Shown here: positions 21,209-29,492 of the stretch, piece after piece
Position numbering within the stretch: the stretch's first letter is position 1
Layout: every line of letters starts with the position of its first letter
Source of the DNA: an uncultured Clostridium sp.
GTDB taxonomy: Bacteria > Bacillota > Clostridia > TANB77 > CAG-508
DNA: 64,000 bases
Direction of reading: 5' to 3'
Assembly: GCA_930980855.1 (NCBI GenBank)
Contig: CAKNIZ010000001.1
Span: forward strand, 186,615-250,614
Notes under the pieces: model-generated
The model's input: only the letters and a program-made list of their open reading frames with translations
The model's database searches: none
Told to the model about the DNA's origin: nothing
Translations under genes and position numbers: made by a program

Positions 21209-21293
21209 TTGTATATTCAAGTTCTTGCAGTTTCTCGCAGCTTGGAGGACTTTACGTCCGACAGCAAGAAACAAAAGAACTTTGAATATACAA
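21209..21293 (+). repeat. Structured repeat family copy D1 (short form)
   Basis: TTGTATATTCAAGTTCTTGCAGTTTCTCGCAGCTTGGAGGACTTTACGTCC...GAATATACAA. Confidence 0.92.
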
Positions 21294-21321
21294 TTTTCAG
21301 CTTATTATAAAATTACTATAA

Positions 21322-21406
21322 ATGTATATTCAAGTTCTTGCAGTTTCGCGCAGCTTGGAGGACTTTATGTCCGACAGCAAGAAACAAAAGAACTTTGAAT
21401 ATACAA
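21322..21406 (+). repeat. Structured repeat family copy D2 (short form)
   Basis: ATGTATATTCAAGTTCTTGCAGTTTCGCGCAGCTTGGAGGACTTTATGTCC...GAATATACAA. Confidence 0.92.
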
Positions 21407-21451
21407 TTTAAAATTATTTATAACTGCTATAAATTGTATCAACTCACATTA

Positions 21452-22510
21452 TTACGCATTTGCCTCAATCTTCACATTCGCATTTATTGGACAAATTTGC
21501 ATAAATGTATTTCCATCATTTACATCTATTTCATTCCCATCTAAATCTTTATATACTGTTTTTGAACTTCTTGAAACTTTTTCACATTTTATTGGTATAG
21601 CCTTTCCATTTGTAATATAGTATCCATCTTTAGTTCCAGTTGTATTCATAGTTTGTCTACCTTTATTTTCTCCATCATTCAATGTGCTATTTGCAATAAA
21701 TTCTATTATTATATTTTTTGCTGTTACATCTTCTCCTGTTGTCCAATCTGTTTGTTTTTTGTTTCTTGAATATCTAGTATATCTTTTTGTTTCACTATTA
21801 TATTCCCATTTAACTACATTTGATTGTGAATATGGAATTGTTACTGTGTCTGCTACAGTTCCATTTTCTAAATCCACTTCCTCTGTAACATAATTTAAAA
21901 CACTTTCAGATGATGAAGTAGTTCTATATCCTTTATCATTTGCTATTTCTAAGATTTTTTCTGTTGAGGTTGCAACATTATGAGGAGATTTCTTTTCTTT
22001 TACTCTCCAAAATTCTTTTGTAGTTTCAGATATACCATTTATATTGTTTACACCTAAGGTTCTTATATCTGATTGAGCTTGAGGACTCCAACCATAGTGC
22101 ACATATATAGCATCATTTTCTAAAGCATAATCCAGAAAATAATGTCTTGAACTTCTTACTGGCCCTATTCTTTCCAAATTAGCTCCTTTAAATAAAGCCA
22201 TTAATCTAGATTCTCCACCTTCTACAATTATTTCATATACCATATATGCATCATTTAATCCTGCTTGTGGAAGTGCATCTATGTTATTGTCTATCATTAC
22301 TGCTATAGGTCTTTGTTCCCCTTTATATATTTGAACAGTTGGCATTTCTGCAACAATTGTATTTTGATTTTGTTCTTCGTTTACAACTTCTGTTCCTAAA
22401 AATGTTGGATTATTTCCTTCTATTCCTTTAATGTACAATATTGCACAGCAAACCGCTATTGCAATAACACATAATATAATAACTATTGTTAAAATGACTT
22501 TTTTCTTCAT
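21452..22510 (-). CDS. DUF3048 domain-containing (YerB-like) lipoprotein/membrane protein
   Basis: RPIAVMIDNNIDALPQAGLNDAYMVYEIIVEGGESRLMALFKG, GPVRSSRHYFLDYALENDAIYVHYGWSPQA. Confidence 0.85.
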   Translation of the reverse strand: MKKKVILTIVIILCVIAIAVCCAILYIKGIEGNNPTFLGTEVVNEEQNQNTIVAEMPTVQIYKGEQRPIAVMIDNNIDALPQAGLNDAYMVYEIIVEGGESRLMALFKGANLERIGPVRSSRHYFLDYALENDAIYVHYGWSPQAQSDIRTLGVNNINGISETTKEFWRVKEKKSPHNVATSTEKILEIANDKGYRTTSSSESVLNYVTEEVDLENGTVADTVTIPYSQSNVVKWEYNSETKRYTRYSRNKKQTDWTTGEDVTAKNIIIEFIANSTLNDGENKGRQTMNTTGTKDGYYITNGKAIPIKCEKVSRSSKTVYKDLDGNEIDVNDGNTFMQICPINANVKIEANA

Positions 22511-22524
22511 ACGTTTCTCCCATT

Positions 22525-23268
22525 TTATATTCTAAAAATTGTTAACCCATATATTAATATTACTATTAATGGTCCCATAAATGCTCCAAATACCACTTCA
22601 CCTAAGTTTCTTGTATCATTTAATCTATTTCCTGCAATTAATATCGATAGTGCTAAACTTAAACAAAATACTACTGGGTCTTGAGTGTTTATCCAAATTG
22701 CAGTTAAAATTGCAAATGCAATAGCCGTTTGCCCACTTGGGATAAATACATCCTTATTTGGATTTTTTTGTTTTCTATAATTAGAAGCAGCTTTAACAGC
22801 AATTATTCCAATTACTGTTAGTATAATCCCTACGAATGCTAAATGTGTTGGTGAAGCAATCATTTGACTAAATAAGCTCTGTCCCATTTGTGTAAGTTCT
22901 GTTTCTCTAAAAAACAGAAAATATGCTACTACTATATCATTGCAAGCAGCAAGAACTACTGCTCCTGCTGCCACATCTTTTGCTATTTTAGCTTTAGGAT
23001 GATATGTATCAACATACAAATCTACAACTGTTTCTATAGCAGTATTTATCATTTCAGCAAATATTACAAAAAATACAGCAAAAGTAAGGCATAGAAATTC
23101 GGCTGTAGTAAAATTATAAAATAGGCTTAGTATCATTACTATTACACCTATAATTAACTGCTTTTTAATATTACTTTGTGTTGTTGCAGCATATACTATA
23201 CCATTTACTGCATTATTACATGCTTCTATAAAATTATGATTATAGAGTCTTTCATCCTTTTTTTTCAT
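22525..23268 (-). CDS. dgkA: Diacylglycerol/undecaprenol kinase fused to PAP2-like domain
   Basis: DagK motif FAEMINTAIETVVDLYVDTYHPKAKIAKDVAAGAVVLAA; C-terminal PSGQTAIAF PAP2-like motif. Confidence 0.85.
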   Translation of the reverse strand: MKKKDERLYNHNFIEACNNAVNGIVYAATTQSNIKKQLIIGVIVMILSLFYNFTTAEFLCLTFAVFFVIFAEMINTAIETVVDLYVDTYHPKAKIAKDVAAGAVVLAACNDIVVAYFLFFRETELTQMGQSLFSQMIASPTHLAFVGIILTVIGIIAVKAASNYRKQKNPNKDVFIPSGQTAIAFAILTAIWINTQDPVVFCLSLALSILIAGNRLNDTRNLGEVVFGAFMGPLIVILIYGLTIFRI

Positions 23269-23272
23269 ATAC

Positions 23273-23758
23273 CTATTCTCCCCTTGTTATATGCAATTTA
23301 TTTAGGATTTCGTCCTCCTTCTTTCTCATTTCTTTTTTTTCATTATCGCTTATATGGTCATATCCCATTAGATGATAAAATCCATGTACAGTCATATATG
23401 CCAGCTCTCTTTCAAAACTATGTCCATATTCGGCTGCTTGTTCTTCTACTTTAGGAATTGAGATTATTATATCACCTAAAACATCTTCTACAGGATAATC
23501 ACTTTGCATTAATTTTTCTAATTCTTCTTTTTGGAACATAGGAAAAGATAATACATCTGTTGGCTTATCTATGTTTCTATATTGTTTATTAATTTTTTGT
23601 ATTTCTTCTGGAACAGTTAAAGTTATACTTATGTATAACTTTAACTTTGTTAATCCTTCATTTTTGAAACATTCATTTAATACTTTATTTATTATTTCTT
23701 CATATTCCTTATTTTCAGATATTCCATTATACTGAATCTCAGCATGCTGCTCCATCAA
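23273..23758 (-). CDS. ybeY: Endoribonuclease YbeY
   Basis: NKQYRNIDKPTDVLSFP, HGFYHLMGYDH zinc motif. Confidence 0.95.
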   Translation of the reverse strand: MMEQHAEIQYNGISENKEYEEIINKVLNECFKNEGLTKLKLYISITLTVPEEIQKINKQYRNIDKPTDVLSFPMFQKEELEKLMQSDYPVEDVLGDIIISIPKVEEQAAEYGHSFERELAYMTVHGFYHLMGYDHISDNEKKEMRKKEDEILNKLHITRGE

Positions 23759-24965
23759 TTATTCCCTTCCTTACTCTATCTTTCATGACTTTATATTTTC
23801 CTGTTTTACATGAATTTTTTACAGCTCTCATGTCTCCTAAATTTACTAATCTATTTCTATAGTATTGTAATATTCTAAAATATTTGTCATTATATTTTTC
23901 AAGTTTTCGCATATCTTCTCTAATGTAAAGAATTTGTTTATTTATTTCATAATTTTTAAGTCCATTTTCTCTAGTTGCTTCTAATGCCTTACATTTTTCT
24001 GAGAATTTCATGTATTCATTCTTTTGTTCTGGCTTGTCCCAATATATTTTTACTGCTAAAAGCTTATTATTATATTGTTCAAACATTCTTAATAATAATT
24101 GATATGCATTTTCTCTTTTTCTTGGAACTTTAGTGTCTACTATTAAGTTTCTAGTATCTTTTAATAATTTTATATAACATTTTTCTGCTACAATTAAAGG
24201 TAAGCTGTGAACAAATATTTTTCTGCTTATTCCTAAAAGAATCATTCTTTTATCTAACATATCTACTTGATCAAGTTTTCCCACTTCATATGTTTCAAAT
24301 AAGCTACATTGTTTTATAAGTTCTGGGTCTGTAACTTCTTTTAATGGTAAAATATTTGTTATGTAATCCTCTAATGTATCAAATATTTTATCATACATTT
24401 CTTCTTTTTGAATTGGTGTTAATCTTTCAGATAACTTCATTGAATAATGTTTTAAAAGTCTTTTAAAGATTTGTTCCATTTCATATAAATAAAGTTCATT
24501 ATATGAATCTTGTAATTTTTGCTTTTTCATTTCTTTTACATTGTTGTAATCTAATTCTAACAAGTATTTTTGTTTTCTAAGTTTATATTCTAATTCATCA
24601 TTTTCTTTTAAATGAATTACATTATAATATTTAGAAAGAGCATCTTTTTCAAAATCTGTTGCCGCATTTGATTTTACTCTTTTATATATTGTATCTATTA
24701 CTAGTTGATCTATTGATTCTAAATATAAAGAGTAACTTTCTTCAAACTTTTTATTAAATATTTCTTTTTTTTCTTCTTCCTTGCAATTTATACTTTGTGT
24801 ATAACTTTTTAGCACAGAATTCCTTTTCATGCTTATTAATAAATTATTTATTCCTGCTTTTGTAGGAGTTAATATTTTTGTAAATGTACTACTTAATTTT
24901 GAAAAAAATGTTCTTTTTGTATCATAAATTCTTAAACTTTTTTCTCTTGCTTCCATATATACCAC
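23739..24965 (-). CDS. Hypothetical protein, helical, 408 aa
   Basis: Intact ORF in the minus-strand operon between yqfD and ybeY; family not recognised. Confidence 0.75.
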   Translation of the reverse strand: MVYMEAREKSLRIYDTKRTFFSKLSSTFTKILTPTKAGINNLLISMKRNSVLKSYTQSINCKEEEKKEIFNKKFEESYSLYLESIDQLVIDTIYKRVKSNAATDFEKDALSKYYNVIHLKENDELEYKLRKQKYLLELDYNNVKEMKKQKLQDSYNELYLYEMEQIFKRLLKHYSMKLSERLTPIQKEEMYDKIFDTLEDYITNILPLKEVTDPELIKQCSLFETYEVGKLDQVDMLDKRMILLGISRKIFVHSLPLIVAEKCYIKLLKDTRNLIVDTKVPRKRENAYQLLLRMFEQYNNKLLAVKIYWDKPEQKNEYMKFSEKCKALEATRENGLKNYEINKQILYIREDMRKLEKYNDKYFRILQYYRNRLVNLGDMRAVKNSCKTGKYKVMKDRVRKGIIDGAAC

Positions 24966-24968
24966 CTT

Positions 24969-26147
24969 TCAAAATCCTATTTTCTCTTTGGTTCCTATTT
25001 GCTCTATGACTTCGTAAGTAACTTTTACATCGTAATATGTTTCAAATTCTGTAATATTTACGTCTTTTTTAGAAATTTCTCCTTCTATTAGTTTGTTTAA
25101 TTTTTCTTCTGCTCTTTTTTGTCCTTCGATTTTAGCTTCCTCTTTTCCGTAAGAAATTTCTGTTTCAGTTACTTCATAATTGGTATATTTTATCACTTCA
25201 ATTGGTAAATAAAAATTAGAAAATAGTTTTATTTTTTTATTTGTATACATTGTATCATAAATTTCGTATTTTGAAAGAGTTTTATAGAAATTTATTTTAA
25301 AATTATTAAATTTAATTGCATATTTATTTTCATTTTTTCCTGTTTGTTCCCTTTTTATTTCTTTTTTCCCTATTTTTTCACTTTGTGAGTATATAACTTT
25401 AGCTTTTACCTCTCCATTTGCATTTACATAATTTTTACCTGTATACTTTCCTTCCATCCACCCAGCAATTAAAACATCACCTTTTTTTACTGTATCTCCT
25501 TCTTTAACCATTAAAGTTCCATTCTGCGCGCTAATTTTTTCTATTACAGCATCTTTTGTTGCAACTATATTACAATAATCATTTTCATCTATAATTTCTG
25601 GCTTACTGTCGGCTTCTACTATTTTTACAATTGCATTAGTTCCATCTAGTTCAATACCTATCCATGCAATATCTTCCCTTTGATAACGTATTTTGTTAAT
25701 TATTTCATCTGTATCAACTTTACTTTTAAGCACACCAACTTTTAGTCCATCTTCTTCTAAAGCACTTAATATTTCATTAGAATCCACTTTTGTATTTCCT
25801 GTAATTTCTATATTCCATACAAATTTTGAAAGAGTATAAATTCCAATTATAACTAGAAATAGTAAAATGAAAAATATTTTTCTTTTCTTATATTTTTTTA
25901 TTATAAAAGGTAAGCCACTTTTGCTTTTTATCTTTATTCTGCAACCATGTTTTTTTGCTATTTTTACCGCTTGTTTAAAATCTCCTGCTCCTATGTTTGC
26001 AAATAATATTGTTGACTTCGTCCTCTTAATTCCCCATAAAAATATATTTTTACTAATACATGTATTAATAAATCTTTCTATGTAGTATCCTTCTAGTTCA
26101 ATATTCAAATAGCCAAATAAAAAATTAATTAGTATTTTAAATAGCAC
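24969..26147 (-). CDS. yqfD: Sporulation protein YqfD
   Basis: YqfD-like membrane protein with FVWNIEITGNTKVDSNEILSALEEDGLKVGVLKSKVDTDEI; adjacent to yqfC. Confidence 0.87.
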   Translation of the reverse strand: MLFKILINFLFGYLNIELEGYYIERFINTCISKNIFLWGIKRTKSTILFANIGAGDFKQAVKIAKKHGCRIKIKSKSGLPFIIKKYKKRKIFFILLFLVIIGIYTLSKFVWNIEITGNTKVDSNEILSALEEDGLKVGVLKSKVDTDEIINKIRYQREDIAWIGIELDGTNAIVKIVEADSKPEIIDENDYCNIVATKDAVIEKISAQNGTLMVKEGDTVKKGDVLIAGWMEGKYTGKNYVNANGEVKAKVIYSQSEKIGKKEIKREQTGKNENKYAIKFNNFKINFYKTLSKYEIYDTMYTNKKIKLFSNFYLPIEVIKYTNYEVTETEISYGKEEAKIEGQKRAEEKLNKLIEGEISKKDVNITEFETYYDVKVTYEVIEQIGTKEKIGF

Positions 26148-26161
26148 TTTAATTTTCCTTT

Positions 26162-26422
26162 CTATTCGTATTTTTCAAAATCTACACTCTCTATATTTCC
26201 TGTAATTATTAAATCATCTTTTGTCATTTCATTCATAAGTAATTCAAATCCATTTATATTTATAAGTCCTGTGCTCATTTTTATTCTTATAAAAAAATCT
26301 TGGTATTCTAAAACTGATTTATAATTTTCAATAAGCATTCTATTAAATCCTAAAATTGTTACCTTTGGAATGTCTGAAGTTAATTCTTCTGGAATATCAA
26401 ATAATTTATCGAACTTTCCCAT
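26162..26422 (-). CDS. yqfC: Sporulation protein YqfC-like
   Basis: MGKFDKLFDIPEELTSDIPKVTILGFNRMLIENYKSVLEYQDFFIRI; adjacent to yqfD. Confidence 0.82.
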   Translation of the reverse strand: MGKFDKLFDIPEELTSDIPKVTILGFNRMLIENYKSVLEYQDFFIRIKMSTGLININGFELLMNEMTKDDLIITGNIESVDFEKYE

Positions 26423-26424
26423 AT

Positions 26425-27258
26425 CTACCTCTCAAATTCATCTAAACTTTTAAACTCATATCCCTGTTTTTTTATTTCCTTAATCATTTCATCTAATATA
26501 TTGCAATTGTCTTTTGAAGTTGCATGAAGTAGCATAATCTCTCCGCTATGAAGATTATCTAATATTTTTTTCTTTCCATATTCTTCTCTTCCCTGCTCTT
26601 CTTCTACCCAGTCATCATATGCAAATGACCACATAACTGTTGTATATCCTAATGTATTTGTATATGCGACTGACGCTTCACTGTATTCTCCTTTTGGGGG
26701 TCTTAAATACTTCATTTCGTAGTTAAATTGTTCATACAAATCTTTATGTAAACTCATAACTTCTTCTTTTATTACTTCATTAGAAGATTCAGGCATGCAT
26801 ATATGGTTAGTAGTGTGATTTCCTACTATATGTCCCTCATCTATCATTCTTTTTATTATATCTCCACTTGTTTTTACATATTGTCCTGTTATAAAGAATG
26901 TAGCTGGAACTTTATTTTCCTTTAATACATCTAGTATTTTTTCTGTATACCCTGCTTCGTAACCTAAATCAAATGTTAAATATATTTTCTTTGATTCTGC
27001 ATTTCCCATTGCCATTCCATTAAATTCATTTATTATTCTTATATTCTCTGCTCCTAAGTCTGGCTGAGCATGATTTTTTCCTCTTTTTATTCCCCATTCA
27101 ATCTTTTTCGTACTTAACGCTTCACTATTTGTAACTACAGTTTGAAAATTGTTACTAATTCCTGCTACGAAAATAACAAATAACACAAACATTAACAATG
27201 CAATTACAATTATAATTTTAAGTATTGCATCATTACACCAAGAGCAAAAATTCCTCAT
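26425..27258 (-). CDS. Polysaccharide deacetylase (PdaA/NodB-like)
   Basis: KKIYLTFDLGYEAGYTEKILDVLKENKVPATFFITGQYV, GHIVGNHTTNH, LRPPKGEYSE. Confidence 0.9.
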   Translation of the reverse strand: MRNFCSWCNDAILKIIIVIALLMFVLFVIFVAGISNNFQTVVTNSEALSTKKIEWGIKRGKNHAQPDLGAENIRIINEFNGMAMGNAESKKIYLTFDLGYEAGYTEKILDVLKENKVPATFFITGQYVKTSGDIIKRMIDEGHIVGNHTTNHICMPESSNEVIKEEVMSLHKDLYEQFNYEMKYLRPPKGEYSEASVAYTNTLGYTTVMWSFAYDDWVEEEQGREEYGKKKILDNLHSGEIMLLHATSKDNCNILDEMIKEIKKQGYEFKSLDEFER

Positions 27259-27330
27259 ATATCTCTCCTCCTGTGTAATTATATGATAAGTTTTTATTTA
27301 TATGATTTTTTGTTTTGGGACGGACAATAA

Positions 27331-27372
27331 TCAAAAAAAAATAACAAAAGTAGATATTCTACTCTTGTTATT
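27331..27372 (-). terminator. Terminator downstream of the DUF4160 locus
   Basis: Minus strand AATAACAAGAGTAG-aatat-CTACTTTTGTTATT followed by TTTTTTGA. Confidence 0.75.
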
Positions 27373-27394
27373 TTGTAATTATAACTTTTCAATA

Positions 27395-27674
27395 TTAGCA
27401 ATAAAATGTAATTTCTTGCTCTGGAAAATGTTTTTTCCATTCTGATATTATATAAAAATAATTATTAACTATTGTCTCTAATAATTCTGTCAATTCTTTA
27501 CTTGGAATTTGACTTTTATTATTTGCTAAAATACAACCTCCACTTTTAGTTAACCATACTTTTGTAGAATTCGGTGTTGGTTTTCCTTTTGAAATATGGA
27601 TGTGAATTGGTTCATTATTTTCGTTTGACCAAAAATAGATTTTATATCCGCAATATCTCTAGTATATTAGGCAC
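27395..27674 (-). pseudogene. DUF4160-like gene with 1-nt frameshift near codon 5
   Basis: GTG start (MPNIL) after AAGGAGG, then frame change to RYCGYKIYFWSNENNEPIHIHISKGKPTPNSTKVWLTKSGGCILANNKSQIPSKELTELLETIVNNYFYIISEWKKHFPEQEITFYC*. Confidence 0.7.
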
Positions 27675-27951
27675 TAAGAATCCCTCCTTGTCTTGCCCAT
27701 CTATAAAAAGATGGCAAACCTCTTTCCACTATTGTTCTAAATGTTTCTATTTCTTCATCTGTATAGTTTCCGTCTTTGTATAATATTTTGCAACTTGGAA
27801 GTTCAAATCTCACACTATCAAATCCATTTTCAGTAGGTCTTTCAAAATGAACGTGTATTATTTCTTCTCCATCTTCATTTTTCATAATATGTGAAAAAAC
27901 AACTTCTGTTTCATCAGCATATTTACAATAAGGATACATCATTTTTATCAC
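27667..27951 (-). CDS. Hypothetical protein translationally coupled to the DUF4160 gene
   Basis: Intact 94-aa ORF; stop overlaps the GTG start of the DUF4160 reading frame. Confidence 0.65.
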   Translation of the reverse strand: MIKMMYPYCKYADETEVVFSHIMKNEDGEEIIHVHFERPTENGFDSVRFELPSCKILYKDGNYTDEEIETFRTIVERGLPSFYRWARQGGILSA

Positions 27952-28186
27952 TCTCCATTCTTTCTAACTTTATTATTAATTAGTCAAATTTATTTAAATT
28001 ACTTGTCCGTTGTTTTATTAAAATCCATCTTTCTTATACGCTATTATTAGTATAGCATAATTTTCCTAAAATTACTACATTTTTATATCACTTTCAAATT
28101 TTTTACTGTTTTAGAAATTTTAAAGTGTCAATTAAAGTGTCAGTAAAGTGCCAATTAAAGTTCCATTTAAAGTATTATTCTTAATA

Positions 28187-28678
28187 TTATTTTTCAATAT
28201 ATTCCTGAATTTTCTCTGTTTCTATAGTTGCGATTTCAGTTTCTAAGCTTTCTAATTTGAATAATAAATCTCTTTCCTCTTTATTAGTATTTGTTAATAT
28301 TTGAAATAGCTCATTATGAATTTTTATTTTTTCTTTATATTCACTATCTTCTATAATTTTATTAAATTGCTCACTGTATTTATCTACAGTGTCATTTTTT
28401 TTGCATTTATTCTTTTTATTTTTCTGTTTGTTCATTGTTTTATCCATAGAAATTTTAAATGCCATTTGAAATTCAATTTCTTTTATATCATTTCCTATTT
28501 TTTCGTATTCTTTTATTTGTTCCTTCTTCTTTTCATTTTCCTGTATAGTTATTAGATAATTTAATATTTGTTCCTTTCTAGTTATTAATCTTTCGTATTT
28601 TTGGTTCTCTTTTAAAATTCTTTTGATTGCATTCTTAATTTTTACTAGTTTTTCTAGTTCTTCTTGGGTCATTTCCAT
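28187..28678 (-). CDS. Hypothetical coiled-coil protein
   Basis: Lys/Glu-rich heptad-like sequence, ORF of 163 aa. Confidence 0.6.
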   Translation of the reverse strand: MEMTQEELEKLVKIKNAIKRILKENQKYERLITRKEQILNYLITIQENEKKKEQIKEYEKIGNDIKEIEFQMAFKISMDKTMNKQKNKKNKCKKNDTVDKYSEQFNKIIEDSEYKEKIKIHNELFQILTNTNKEERDLLFKLESLETEIATIETEKIQEYIEK

Positions 28679-28776
28679 ATTATACGCCCCCTTTCATTTT
28701 AACCACCTGCCTTTAATTATAGTGTATAAAAAAATGTTAGAATTTTCATAATATTCATAAGGGGTGGTGATAATTA

Positions 28777-29064
28777 TTGAAAAATATTCCTAACAAACGA
28801 AAGTATTGTAAAGAGCTTAAAAATAGACTTAATACTGTTGGAACAAATATTTACCTTAAGCGTAAAGAATTAAATTACTCGAGACAAAAATTATCTGACC
28901 AGCTAATGCTTAAAGGTATAGATATATCAACACAATCTATTTACGATATAGAAATCGGAAAAAGAACAGTATTAGATTTTGAACTATGTGCATTTGCTAA
29001 AGTACTTAATACCTCAGCTGATGAACTTCTGAAAGATTTTAAAGCTTCTTTAGATAGGCCATAA
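28777..29064 (+). CDS. XRE-family HTH transcriptional regulator
   Basis: LKRKELNYSRQKLSDQLMLKGIDISTQSIYDIEIGKRTVLDFELCAFAKVLNTSADELL; TTG start after GGGGTGG. Confidence 0.85.
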   Translation: MKNIPNKRKYCKELKNRLNTVGTNIYLKRKELNYSRQKLSDQLMLKGIDISTQSIYDIEIGKRTVLDFELCAFAKVLNTSADELLKDFKASLDRP

Positions 29065-29305
29065 ATTTAACAGTTTTTTCCATTTATTATTTTATCTATA
29101 AGTTTACCTTTGATTGACGATATTTCATCGTTTTTATTTTTATCATTAGCTTTCCAATATTTAGCATTATTATATTATATATATTTACTTATGTCAATTG
29201 TTTTTTACAAATATTTCCAAAATTAAAATTAAATTGATATGTTTTTAGTTTAGTAAGCTATAATTTGTAATAATTTAGTATTATTATTTCTGACATTCCT
29301 TATAA

Positions 29306-29337
29306 AAAAATAAAGACTAGTCTATTACAACTAGTCC
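29306..29337 (-). terminator. Terminator downstream of adhE
   Basis: Minus strand GACTAGTtgtaatagACTAGTCTTTATTTTTTT. Confidence 0.75.
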
Positions 29338-29405
29338 GGTAGGAACGACCTTTAGCTCACACTATTGGCTAGTTCCTACCTATTTCTCTATAAACTTTAC
29401 ACTCT

Positions 29406-29456
29406 CGGAGGACTTTATGTCCGACAGCAAGAAACAAAAAATCTTTGAATATACAA
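29406..29456 (+). repeat. Structured repeat family copy E (3' half only)
   Basis: CGGAGGACTTTATGTCCGACAGCAAGAAACAAAAAATCTTTGAATATACAA; 5' TIR absent. Confidence 0.85.
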
Positions 29457-29492
29457 TTTACTTAAACAAATAGTAATTTTGAATAATAGCAA

